From Halopseudomonas maritima (GTDB taxonomy: Bacteria; Pseudomonadota; Gammaproteobacteria; Pseudomonadales; Pseudomonadaceae): a DNA stretch of 64,000 bases. Location of the stretch: positions 1,736,001 to 1,800,000 of the forward strand of contig NZ_CP079801.1 of assembly GCF_021545785.1 (NCBI RefSeq), read 5' to 3'. The notes beneath the pieces are model-generated. The model ran no database searches. It was not told the DNA's origin and saw nothing but the letters and a program-made list of their open reading frames with translations. Both the position numbers and the translations under genes were made by a program. Positions 7,188 to 16,215 of this stretch are shown piece after piece. Numbering within the stretch: the first letter of the stretch is position 1; every line of letters begins with the position of its first letter.

Positions 7188-10099
7188 CGCTCGCTCAGCG
7201 CGTCGGGGGAGACTGGCTCGCAGATCAGGAAGCCCTGAAAGCGTGTGCACCCCTCGGCGACCAGAAAGTGCAATTGGTCAGCGGTTTCTACCCCTTCGGC
7301 AATGACGTCCAGGTTCAGGCTGCGGGCCAGTGACAGAATGGCCCGCGCCACGGACGCATCGCGCTCGTCGTGCATCACGTCCCGCACAAACGAGCGGTCT
7401 ATCTTCAACTGGTTGATTGGCAGTTGTTTGAGATAGGACAACGAGGAAAAGCCGGTACCAAAGTCGTCCAGCGAGAAGCCAACGCCGGCGTTCTGCAGAT
7501 GCCTCATCTTCTCGATGGTGTTCTCCAGGTCCGCATGCAGCAGGCTTTCGGTAAGCTCCAGCCGCAGGGCACCGGGCCGCAGGCGAAACCGGAAGAGCGT
7601 AGTCAGCACGTCGTGTACAAAGTGATCGCTGCTCATCTGCTCGGCGCTGACGTTGACGGCCATCACCCAGTCCGCGCGTTTGGGGTCTTTGGCCCACAGC
7701 GATGCCTGGGCACAGGCCCGGTTCAGCGCGTGAAAGCCCAGTTGCTCGATCAGGCCGCCGCGTTCGGCCAGCGGAACAAACTCGGCAGGCGCCAGGACAC
7801 CCAGCTCGGGGTGGCGCCAACGCAGCAGGGCTTCGGCGCCACAGACCCGGCCGTGCGGGTCGGTAATGGGTTGGTAGACCAGAAACAGCTGATTGTCGTT
7901 GAGCCCCGCGCGCAGGTCATTGACCAGTCGCGTGTAGGAGTTGGCGGCCTCCTGCAACGCGGGTGCAAACACCTGACTTCGGTTGCGTCCTTGTGCCTTG
8001 GCGTCGTACAGCGCCAGGTCCGCTTGCTTGAGCAGTTCTTCAGGGTCGTAGTTGTCACTGCCATAGAAGGTCAGGCCGATGCTGGAGGTGACCACCACAT
8101 TCTGATTGCTGATCAGGAAGCTGCCGGCGATCGCCTGGCAGATCCGGTTTGCCACCTGGGTGGCGATGCGTTCGGCCACCTCGATGCTGTCCCATTCAGT
8201 ACCCAGCAGCACGGTAAACTCGTCGCCGCCCAGGCGCGCCACCGTATCGGAGGCGCTGACGCAGCGTAACAACACCGCAGACAGCTGGCGCAGCAGGGCG
8301 TCTCCCTGGGAGTGACCAAGGGTGTCGTTGATGGTCTTGAAGTGGTCGATGTCCAGCAGCATCAGCGCACCCCATCGGCGCTTGTCGCGCGCGCAAGCCA
8401 CCGCCTGCAGCAGACGGTCGGTCAACAGCCGGCGATTGGGCAGCCCGGTCAGGTCGTCGTGCAGTGCCAGCCGCTGGGCTTCTGCTTCAGCTTGCTTGCG
8501 CTCGGTGATGTCACCCTGGATGGCAACGTAGCTGCGGGGGCTGCCGTCCTCACCGAGTTGCGGCACGATGGTGGTGTAGACCCAGTAGCGTTCGCCGTTT
8601 TTGCGCCGGTTACAGAGCTCACCCTGCCACACATGGCCGCGGGAGATGGTGTGCCACAGCGCGGAAAAGAAGGTGTTGTCGTGTACGCCCGCACTCAGCA
8701 GCCGGAAGCTGTTGCCGACCAACTCGGCCTGGCGGTACTGGGATATCTGGCAGAACTTTTCGTTTACCGAGGTAATGACGCCACGGCTGTCGGTATTGGC
8801 GACGATGGCATGGGCATCGAGTGAGACGCGCAATTCGCGCATTTCACTGGCTACGCTGTCCAGCTGGCTGCGCTTGAGCGCCAGCTCGGTGATGTCGAAC
8901 GCCATCAGAATGAAGCCGCTCAGGCGCGCGCGCCGGCCGTGTCCGTTAACCGGCGAGATAACCACCTTGCGATGCCAGCTGCCCTGCGCGTTCTCCCCGT
9001 TCAGATACAGGTACTGGGCGCCGCTGCGCTGGCTGGCAACCTGCTGCGCGGCGCTGCTGATGCGCGCACGTACCTCGGGGCGCAGTGCCGCTTGCAGGGG
9101 CTGGCCAGGCCGCAGGCGCTCGCTGCACAGGGTGTCGTGCTCGGCATTGGCGTTACGGTAGCCGACGCTCAGGTCCGGGCGCAGAAAGATCACGCTGGCA
9201 GGAATCGATTCCAGAATTGAGCCCAGGCTGGCCGAGGTGGTGGCCAACTTTTCCTCCGAGGCGCGCAAGCGCTGACGGGGCGCATCGATGATGGCAAGAA
9301 ACACCAGATAGCAAATGATGATATAGGCCAGAGCCTGCAGCATCTGGCCAAGCAGGAACAGGGTCGGGGCGGCGTTCTGGCTGCTGAGTCCAAGCAGGCT
9401 GCTGCCGACCCCGTGGGTGAGGCAAGCCAGACCGATCCAGCTGGTCCAGCGCTGATAGAAGCGCGCCGCGTGGGCGAACAGCAGCAGACCGGATACCAGG
9501 CCGGCGAACCCGCTGAGCATGTGAACGTAAGCTTGCAGGTTCAGTGGGAGCAGGATGCCCAGCGCGCCATTGAGGGCGCTCCAGCCCCAACCCAGAGCGA
9601 GACCCAGCGCCAGGAAGGCGCCGGCTTGCCAGAGCCAGGATGGCCCAGGGGTTGGGATGCGCAGCACCAGTATCAGTACGACCAGCAGTTCGATGCCGCG
9701 CGCCAGTAGCCAGGCGGCCAGCGGCAGGGACTGGTTGGCGCCCAGGTCCAGCGCCAGCAGGCCGGGCTGCAGCAAAGCGTGAATGATGTCGCAGGCGGCA
9801 ATAAAGGTGAATCCGCCAATCAGCAGATTGGTGCTATAGCCGGGAGCGGTATTGTCCGATGTCCAGGCCGCAAACACGATCAGCAGGGCGACGAAGGGCG
9901 GAACGAGTTCCAGCAGCAGATTCAGCAGGATGCCCGTGGCTTCGTTGAGTGCGAAGGGACTCAGCTTCCCGGCCTGCCCGCTTAACACGATGCTCAGCAA
10001 TAAACCGAGCAGTAGCATCAGGGTCACGCGGCTGGACGCCTGATAACGCAAGGGGTCAATGTCTATGGCAGGTTTGTCAGGAGGGGCGGAGGTATTCAT
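7175..10099 (-). CDS. GGDEF-EAL protein with membrane sensor (MASE-type) and PAS domains
   Basis: 974 residues. About seven membrane helices fill residues 25-270 (MASE3-like). Two PAS domains follow (about 290-410 and 420-540), then GGDEF (about 550-710) and EAL (about 720-970). The cyclase site RLGGDEF is intact; the inhibitory RxxD site is not, having Ser-Ala-Ser-Asp instead. The phosphodiesterase site also looks complete: GAEALLRW, a DDFGTG loop and EGVET. The protein can therefore in principle both make and degrade cyclic di-GMP at the membrane. It is a single gene between the monooxygenase and lipid-synthesis regions. Confidence 0.92.
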   Translation of the reverse strand: MNTSAPPDKPAIDIDPLRYQASSRVTLMLLLGLLLSIVLSGQAGKLSPFALNEATGILLNLLLELVPPFVALLIVFAAWTSDNTAPGYSTNLLIGGFTFIAACDIIHALLQPGLLALDLGANQSLPLAAWLLARGIELLVVLILVLRIPTPGPSWLWQAGAFLALGLALGWGWSALNGALGILLPLNLQAYVHMLSGFAGLVSGLLLFAHAARFYQRWTSWIGLACLTHGVGSSLLGLSSQNAAPTLFLLGQMLQALAYIIICYLVFLAIIDAPRQRLRASEEKLATTSASLGSILESIPASVIFLRPDLSVGYRNANAEHDTLCSERLRPGQPLQAALRPEVRARISSAAQQVASQRSGAQYLYLNGENAQGSWHRKVVISPVNGHGRRARLSGFILMAFDITELALKRSQLDSVASEMRELRVSLDAHAIVANTDSRGVITSVNEKFCQISQYRQAELVGNSFRLLSAGVHDNTFFSALWHTISRGHVWQGELCNRRKNGERYWVYTTIVPQLGEDGSPRSYVAIQGDITERKQAEAEAQRLALHDDLTGLPNRRLLTDRLLQAVACARDKRRWGALMLLDIDHFKTINDTLGHSQGDALLRQLSAVLLRCVSASDTVARLGGDEFTVLLGTEWDSIEVAERIATQVANRICQAIAGSFLISNQNVVVTSSIGLTFYGSDNYDPEELLKQADLALYDAKAQGRNRSQVFAPALQEAANSYTRLVNDLRAGLNDNQLFLVYQPITDPHGRVCGAEALLRWRHPELGVLAPAEFVPLAERGGLIEQLGFHALNRACAQASLWAKDPKRADWVMAVNVSAEQMSSDHFVHDVLTTLFRFRLRPGALRLELTESLLHADLENTIEKMRHLQNAGVGFSLDDFGTGFSSLSYLKQLPINQLKIDRSFVRDVMHDERDASVARAILSLARSLNLDVIAEGVETADQLHFLVAEGCTRFQGFLICEPVSPDALSERYMV

Positions 10100-10298
10100 G
10101 ACGACGGCGGCGCCTATTGCAGGGTTAAGCGGGTTGGGTTAATCGGAGTGCGCGCGCTATGCCTGGCGGCAGGGGGGTTACGATTGTGTGCGAGGGCGCT
10201 GGGCGGTGCGCGCTCCGCTCGCAAGGCGTTGTCACCACCCGTGGCCAGGGCCGGGCGAGCGACGCGAGGCGACCCTTTGGCCACCTCGCGGCAGACAC

Positions 10299-11825
10299 TC
10301 AGCTACTCGCGTCGAGCGTTCGGGTAGCCGCGACCTTCCGGGGACGCGCCTTGGGCTTGCGCGGTGCCTGCTTCGCCGCCGGGCTGGCAGGTTCGTCGGT
10401 CGCTTCACTCTGCTCGGGTTGCAGTTTTTCGATTTCCTCCAGTGCCTCTCGCAGATACCCGACCATCTCCTGAACCTCTGGCTGCGATACCACGCGGCGG
10501 CAGGCGGTCAGGCCGAACTCCAGGTTGCCGGCGTAGCTCTGCACGGTGATGTTCAGGGCGCAGCCGTGGTAGGGAATGGACACCGGGTAGAAGTTCGTGA
10601 TGCGCAGGCCGGCGATGTACAACGCCTGCTGAGGCCCAGGCACGTTGGAGATCGCCACGTTGATGATCGGCGGCATTCGCCGGGCGGCGCGCGAACGGCC
10701 GTACATGGATGCCAGACTGGTCATCAGCCAGGGCGAGCCAAATACCGGAATGTCCAACCCCATCACCGGGCGCAGTTCGCGGACTACCGCCTTGGCTGCT
10801 TCTGAGGAGTCATGAATGGCCCGGAAGCGTTTGGCGAAATCCTGGGTATCGGTCGCCAGATCGACCCGCACCATGGACACCTGGTTGTTCATGCTCTTGT
10901 CATTCGGGTCGCGGATGCTGACCGGGACTCCGGCAATCAGAGAGTCTGCCGGCAGTTGATCGCGCGCCTGGAGGTAGCGCCTGAGCGCGTCGCTGCACAT
11001 GGCCATGACGACAGTGTTGACGGTGCCCCCGACCTGCTTGCCGAGACGCTTGATATCCTCGAACGGCAGATGCATGGCCGCATAGGAACGCTGGTTGGTG
11101 ACCGAATCGTTGAAGACCGAGCGCGGTGCCAGCCCCAGGCTCAACGAGCGCGCGCCCTTGAGTTTGCGCTGACTGAGCACGGTCTTGCCGGCCGAGCCGA
11201 TGGCCTTGGTAGCGGTTGGCAGCAAGGTGGCGAGGGTGCGGTACTTGCGTGCCGAGTTGAGCACAGCGGCTTGCAGTAGCTCGGCCATGCCAAGCTGGTA
11301 ACCGTTGTCGCGGCGCTGGCGCACGGGCGGCGAAATGACCCGGCCTTCGGGGGCAAGGTCGTAGAGCAGGCGCGCCAGCTCGGCACCGGCCTGACCATCA
11401 ATGCGGCTGTGATGGGCCTTGGTATAGAACGCGATCTGCCCCGACTGCAGGCCTTCGATCACGTACATTTCCCACAGCGGGCGACTGCGGTCGAGCAGGC
11501 TCGAATGCAGCCGTGCCACCAGTTGTTCCAGTTGCTCATGCGAGCCGGGCTTGCGCAGCCGCAGGCTGCGGATGTGGTAGTCCAGGTCGATATCGTTGTC
11601 GGTGATCCAAACCGGTTCGGCCAGCTCGAAGGGCATGGGCGCCAGCTTGCGCGTAAGCACCGCCGAGAGGTGCATGCGCTCTGCGATCATGCGTTTGACC
11701 GCTTCGTAGTAGTCGTCGTCGTAATCAGTGGGTACGTCGAGTAGCATCAGGCTGCCAACGTGCATCGGGGTTTCCGGCGTTTCCATATGAAGGAAAGCGG
11801 CATCGGTATTGCTGAGGTGTTCCAT
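10299..11825 (-). CDS. Wax ester synthase/diacylglycerol acyltransferase (WS/DGAT)
   Basis: 508 residues from the ATG at 11825, preceded by GAGGG six bases upstream; a longer frame upstream lacks family similarity. The catalytic motif HHSRIDG fits HHxxxDG. The family signatures MHVGSL near the N-terminus and a PLWEMYVIEGL stretch are visible. The enzyme joins acyl-CoA to fatty alcohol or diacylglycerol, making wax ester or triacylglycerol. The last ~35 residues form a Pro/Lys/Arg/Ala-rich basic tail beyond the usual end of the family. It lies 64 bases after an acyl-CoA ligase gene, which supplies the activated substrate. Confidence 0.92.
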   Translation of the reverse strand: MEHLSNTDAAFLHMETPETPMHVGSLMLLDVPTDYDDDYYEAVKRMIAERMHLSAVLTRKLAPMPFELAEPVWITDNDIDLDYHIRSLRLRKPGSHEQLEQLVARLHSSLLDRSRPLWEMYVIEGLQSGQIAFYTKAHHSRIDGQAGAELARLLYDLAPEGRVISPPVRQRRDNGYQLGMAELLQAAVLNSARKYRTLATLLPTATKAIGSAGKTVLSQRKLKGARSLSLGLAPRSVFNDSVTNQRSYAAMHLPFEDIKRLGKQVGGTVNTVVMAMCSDALRRYLQARDQLPADSLIAGVPVSIRDPNDKSMNNQVSMVRVDLATDTQDFAKRFRAIHDSSEAAKAVVRELRPVMGLDIPVFGSPWLMTSLASMYGRSRAARRMPPIINVAISNVPGPQQALYIAGLRITNFYPVSIPYHGCALNITVQSYAGNLEFGLTACRRVVSQPEVQEMVGYLREALEEIEKLQPEQSEATDEPASPAAKQAPRKPKARPRKVAATRTLDASS

Positions 11826-11889
11826 AGACAGCCCTCTTGTTGCTTGGCGCTTTACAGCTGCGGGTGTGGGTAGAGCAACCAGTCTTAGT

Positions 11890-13557
11890 TCAACCGGGCT
11901 CCGAACTTTTTTGCTCCTGTTGTTGCAGGGTGATTTTTGAAAGTTTGCCAACCGGAGTTTTCGGTAGGTCGTCAAGTATGCTTAGCGCGCCAATGTTTTC
12001 ATGTTTACCAACCCGGGTTTTCAGAAACGTTTGAAGTTCTGAAAGTGTGAGGGGTTTGGCGCCTGTTTTTAGTGAAATAAACGCTTTGGGCGTTTGTCCG
12101 CGATAGGCGTCGGTAATACCGATCACACACACTTCCCTGACATCGGGGTGTTCCTGAATCGCTTCTTCGATAATGCGCGGATAAACGTTGTAGCCTCCGC
12201 ACAAGAGCATGTCTTTTGAGCGGTCGATAATGAACACAAAGCCGTCTTCGTCCATGTAGCCAACATCGCCAGTGCGAAAGTAGCCGTCGGGCAAGAAGGC
12301 CTCGCGAGTGGCCTCAGGATTGTTCCAGTAACCCTTCATCACATTGGGGCCGCGAATACACAACTCGCCAATCTCGCCGAAGGGAACAAAGCCCTTCTCG
12401 TCGAGAAAGCGAATGTCGATACCAGGCAGTGGCCGCCCGCACGAACCCGCCCGGCGCGGCCCATAGACGGGCGTAAAGGTGCCGGTCGGCGAGGTCTCGG
12501 TCATGCCCCAGCCTTCGGAGATGGCGCAGCCGGTGAGCTCCTGGAAGCGCTGGGCTACCTCCAGCGGCAGCGGCGCACCGCCGGAGCCGCAATACCTGAG
12601 CGAGCGCAGGCTGCGTTGCGCTATGTCCGGGTGCCCCGCCAGCGCGGTAAACATGGTGGGCACGCCGGAGAACACGGACACCTGCTCCTGCTCAATGGCG
12701 TCGAGCACCTCGGCAGGATCAAAGCGCTGCAAAAGACGCATGTGGGCGCGCAGCGCAATCGGCAACAACATGCTGGCGGTCAGCGCGTAAATATGAAATA
12801 GCGGCAGGGTCACCAGCACCCGCTCCCGCTGGTACTGCAGCACGGCAGGCTCACTGTGCACCAGCACGCTGAGCAGTTGAGTACAGGCTGAGACCAGATT
12901 CCGGTGTGTCAGTACTGCGCCCTTGGGCGTGCCGGTGGTGCCGCCGGTGTACTGGATGACCGCCGGGCTGTCAGCCCCCTCGGGCCAGGCCGGCTGGCGG
13001 TACTGTCCGTCATTGTGCAGCAGGGCATGCCAGCTCAGTTCCGGGCTGGGACGTGGATTCTGCTCGTCTGCCAGCTGGCCGTGACGATCTGACACCGCTC
13101 CTACCACCAGGTGCCGCACGCCACTGTTGTCCAGCGCGGTGCGTCCGCGCGCATAGAGCTGGGGGTCGTCCAGGGTAATCAGGATGTCGGTCTTGCTGTC
13201 ATTCGCCTTATGGCAAATAACCCGTTCGGCATCCAGTGGCGAATAGTTGACCACGGTACCGCCGATTTTCAGGATGCCGAAAAAGGCAATCATGTAGTGC
13301 GGCGAATTCGACAGCAGCAGACCAATGTGGCTTCCGGGGCCCGCACCCAGTTGCTGCAAACCGCAGGCGGCGCGGTTGGCCAACTGCTCCAGTTCGCTAT
13401 AGCTGACCTGCCAGTCGCCAAACGACAAGGCGCACTGTTGTCCTGCCTGCCGGGCTGCGGCTTCCAGCACGTGGTGGGTAAGGTGCACCTCGGCTGGCAG
13501 GTGGGTGGTGGCGCCGTTGAGGCAGGACGCTGGGCTGTTCTTATTAGTCGTATCCAC
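11890..13557 (-). CDS. Long-chain fatty acid--CoA ligase (AMP-binding)
   Basis: 555 residues starting with GTG at 13557; AAGGA lies nine bases upstream. The adenylation motifs are complete: YTGGTTGTPKGA (P-loop), YCGSGGAPLP, GWGMTET, YFRTGD and the C-terminal TPVGKLSK catalytic lysine. It activates fatty acids to acyl-CoA, feeding the adjacent acyltransferase. Codon use in the last 60 codons appears somewhat more AT-rich than the rest. It resembles FadD13-like enzymes, but the chain length is not predictable here. Confidence 0.91.
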   Translation of the reverse strand: MDTTNKNSPASCLNGATTHLPAEVHLTHHVLEAAARQAGQQCALSFGDWQVSYSELEQLANRAACGLQQLGAGPGSHIGLLLSNSPHYMIAFFGILKIGGTVVNYSPLDAERVICHKANDSKTDILITLDDPQLYARGRTALDNSGVRHLVVGAVSDRHGQLADEQNPRPSPELSWHALLHNDGQYRQPAWPEGADSPAVIQYTGGTTGTPKGAVLTHRNLVSACTQLLSVLVHSEPAVLQYQRERVLVTLPLFHIYALTASMLLPIALRAHMRLLQRFDPAEVLDAIEQEQVSVFSGVPTMFTALAGHPDIAQRSLRSLRYCGSGGAPLPLEVAQRFQELTGCAISEGWGMTETSPTGTFTPVYGPRRAGSCGRPLPGIDIRFLDEKGFVPFGEIGELCIRGPNVMKGYWNNPEATREAFLPDGYFRTGDVGYMDEDGFVFIIDRSKDMLLCGGYNVYPRIIEEAIQEHPDVREVCVIGITDAYRGQTPKAFISLKTGAKPLTLSELQTFLKTRVGKHENIGALSILDDLPKTPVGKLSKITLQQQEQKSSEPG

Positions 13558-14060
13558 TGTTTCCCGTCCTTGATATTGCGTTGGTTCAGCTGTCTGTGGC
13601 GTTTAGTCTTTCACGGGGTATTTGATTGTTGCGAGGTGCTAACAGACCCGCAGGAGGTGAATAGTGGACAGCAATACACTGTGCGGCAGTGCCAAATTTA
13701 TGCTGTCTTATTTTTGACAGGCCGCTGTAGGCGTGGGTGAAACTGCAGTTGGAAAGTTAGTTTTAAGTTGCGCCAAGTTCCCAGCGTTAAGCCTTTGACG
13801 CTTTGCGGGCCACGCAGTGCAATCCGAATACAAAAAGCGGACGCTATTAAGGGCAATAGTGGCTGTCAGAATTGCGTGAAGATGACATATTCAGGTGAAT
13901 ATCGTCCTTAATACAGTGAATGCCGGACGTAATATGCCGCCAGCAATAGACAGCCAATTCCGTTTTGCCCTAAGTCTTTTAGCACGCCTGCTGCTCAGCG
14001 CTGGCTGCGATGGTGCGCGCAAGAGCGCGCATCGCTTATAACAAGAATAGGAGTACCGAT
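13558..14060. other. 503-base divergent intergenic region
   Basis: It separates the minus-strand acyl-CoA ligase from the plus-strand hydrolase and must hold both promoters. It is more AT-rich than its flanks. I found no gene, tRNA, long repeat or convincing operator in it. Confidence 0.6.
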
Positions 14061-14816
14061 ATGGCGTCCGACCAGATCAAGGCACCGTCCCTGCTGCTAC
14101 AGATGATGGAGCTGCGCGCGCCCTACGAACTAGCCGGCACCATGATGCTCTGGCCGTTGCTGCGCGCTGCGCCGCGGGGCGACGGCCATGCGGTGCTGGT
14201 ACTGCCAGGCCTGTTAGCCCACGACCGCTCCACCGCCCTGTTACGCCGTTTTCTCAAGCAGCGCGGCTATGCACCGCACGGCTGGGAGCAAGGCAACAAT
14301 CTGGGTCCGCGCGCCGGGGTGCTGGAAGGGCTGATCGGGCGCCTTGATGCGCTGCATGCCTCGTCCGGCGGCCGGGTCAGTGTGGTGGGCTGGAGCCTGG
14401 GTGGTATCTACGCTCGCATGCTCGCCAACGAGCGGCCCGAGGCGGTACGCAATGTCATCATGCTTGGCAGCCCGATCGGCGGTCAGCCACGCGCCAGCAA
14501 CGCCTGGCGTCTGTATGAGCGGGTCAGTGGCCGGCGCGCCGATGATGTCAGTGACTGGGTCCGTGCCGAGCACAATGAGAGCGTTCCCTCCACCTCCATC
14601 TACACTGAAACAGACGGGGTTGTAGCCTGGCGCAACAGTCTGCAGGCAAGTGGTGAGATGGCGGAAAACATTCGGGTGCACGCCAGTCACCTGGGGCTTG
14701 GCGTGAATGCGGCCGTGCTCTATGCCGTGGCTGACCGTTTGGCTCAGCCGGAAGGCGGCTGGCAGCCGTTCGAGCCGCCCAGCCTGTTGCGCCACGCCTA
14801 TCCCCAGGCCAATTGA
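14061..14816 (+). CDS. Alpha/beta hydrolase (lipase/esterase-like)
   Basis: 251 residues from the ATG at 14061, with AGGAG seven bases upstream. The nucleophile elbow GWSLGG (GxSxG) is near residue 110, after the strand RVSVVGW; a C-terminal His in ASHLGLG could complete the triad. LVLPGLLAHD near residue 45 gives the oxyanion-hole region. It is divergent from the acyl-CoA ligase and WS/DGAT genes, so turnover of stored neutral lipid or a related ester is a reasonable guess, not proven. Confidence 0.83.
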   Translation: MASDQIKAPSLLLQMMELRAPYELAGTMMLWPLLRAAPRGDGHAVLVLPGLLAHDRSTALLRRFLKQRGYAPHGWEQGNNLGPRAGVLEGLIGRLDALHASSGGRVSVVGWSLGGIYARMLANERPEAVRNVIMLGSPIGGQPRASNAWRLYERVSGRRADDVSDWVRAEHNESVPSTSIYTETDGVVAWRNSLQASGEMAENIRVHASHLGLGVNAAVLYAVADRLAQPEGGWQPFEPPSLLRHAYPQAN

Positions 14817-14822
14817 GCGTCA

Positions 14823-14846
14823 GGGCTCGGCTTAACCGCCGAGCCC
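14823..14846 (+). terminator. Terminator-like hairpin after hydrolase gene
   Basis: A perfect 9-bp GC-rich stem (14823-14831 with 14838-14846) has a 6-base loop and begins seven bases after the stop codon. No strong T run follows, so it may be a weak terminator or a transcript stabiliser. Confidence 0.6.
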
Positions 14847-14968
14847 GTTGTCAGCCAACCCTCTACTAGAAGGAGTCGCATCGTTAATGAGGCGTGCTTG
14901 ATCCCGCGTGGCGGCACCCGCAGTTCAGCAGTTCGATAGGTCCAGCCAGGCAGTAGGAGAATAAGAAT

Positions 14969-16009
14969 ATGGTGAATAGTTTGGTGGGCGACTTCGATGC
15001 GCGTGTTTATGGCCCGCAACGCATCGCCGCGGTGGTCGAGACCTTGGAGGATCAGCAGGTTGCAGCATCAATGGTGCTGGCAGGCAGCGGCTTGAGTCGC
15101 GAGCATCTGTACTGCGCCAGCACTAAAGTGTCCTACCGCCAGGTTGCGATTGTATTTGGCAACGCCTTGCGCCTGAGTCAGGACCCAGAGACAGCCTTGA
15201 TTGCCGGCGCACGGATGCATCTCAGCTCCTATGGCATCTTCGGCTTTGGCCTGCTCAGTAGCCCTAACCATATCGATGAGATCGAGTTTTCCATTGCGTT
15301 CAGCAAGGTCATGGGGCCAGTCGCCGGGCCGATCAGCTACACCCGCAGCAAGACGCTGGTCACCTACGACTATGACGTCTACCTGTCGCCAGACCCCTTT
15401 GACCCCCTGTACCGTTTTTCACTGGAGTTTGCCCTGTCGGCGCATTTCACCCTGGCTGAAATTCTCTATCGGCATCCGGCGTTCAGTTTCTCAACGCTGC
15501 GACTGGTGCTGCCCGACTCCCCCTGCGCCGAGGCCTACCGGCGGCGCTTTGGCTGTGACGTTGTCTTTGGTGCGTCGCGCAACCAGCTGGAGATCGCCAG
15601 CGACTGGCTGTCGCAGCCGCAGCTGTCGCCGGACCGGGTGACTCACGACATCATGCGTCAGGAATGCACGCGCGCCATCGCAGCGGCCGCCACGGCCAAC
15701 GGCCTGGCGTCACGCATCTACAAGCTACTGGTCAAGGAGCTGCCCTGGCGCTTCCCCAATATCGATGCCATGGCCGAAGAGCTGAAGATGCACCCCCGCA
15801 CGCTGCGGCGCCGGTTGACCACCCAGGGCACCTCGTATCGTGAAATTCTGACGATGGTGCGCCGTCGTCTGGCCATCGCTTACCTGCGCGAAACCCAGAT
15901 GAGCTCGGAAGAGATCGCCAGCCGGCTGGGTTACAGCGATGCCTCCAACTTCCGGCATGCGTTTATTCGCTGGACCGGCAAGTCACCACAGACCTACCGC
16001 AACCTGTAA
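14969..16009 (+). CDS. AraC-family transcriptional regulator
   Basis: 346 residues. The N-terminal domain (about 20-215) is of the arabinose-binding-like type, and the C-terminus has paired helix-turn-helix units, MAEELKMHPRTLRRRL and EEIASRLGYSDASNFRHAF, then GKSPQTYRNL. AGGAG is nine bases before the ATG. It lies between the lipase-like gene and the arylsulfatase gene on the same strand and could control either, or the divergent lipid genes. It belongs to the same subfamily as the regulator at 6201. Confidence 0.9.
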   Translation: MVNSLVGDFDARVYGPQRIAAVVETLEDQQVAASMVLAGSGLSREHLYCASTKVSYRQVAIVFGNALRLSQDPETALIAGARMHLSSYGIFGFGLLSSPNHIDEIEFSIAFSKVMGPVAGPISYTRSKTLVTYDYDVYLSPDPFDPLYRFSLEFALSAHFTLAEILYRHPAFSFSTLRLVLPDSPCAEAYRRRFGCDVVFGASRNQLEIASDWLSQPQLSPDRVTHDIMRQECTRAIAAAATANGLASRIYKLLVKELPWRFPNIDAMAEELKMHPRTLRRRLTTQGTSYREILTMVRRRLAIAYLRETQMSSEEIASRLGYSDASNFRHAFIRWTGKSPQTYRNL

Positions 16010-16215
16010 CGGGAGGCCACAGCGCTTGCCGGGCGTAAGAGGGCGTTGCCGTCTGGCGTGGCAGGGACTATTTTCAGAGAAGAACGGCTGTTTGGCATCA
16101 AGTGACAAGCGGCTGCGATCGATGCCTTGCACGATGGAGGTTATCCGCTTCGTTGCGGCGGCGTTGGTGCGCCGTTTTGCAACCGAGGGGTTTACAACAA
16201 CAAGAGGATCGTTAC

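Noticed and set aside
10100..10298. Possible small gene or sRNA between the GGDEF-EAL and WS/DGAT genes
   Set aside because: Only GC-rich imperfect hairpins are visible; no promoter-terminator pair or ribosome site.
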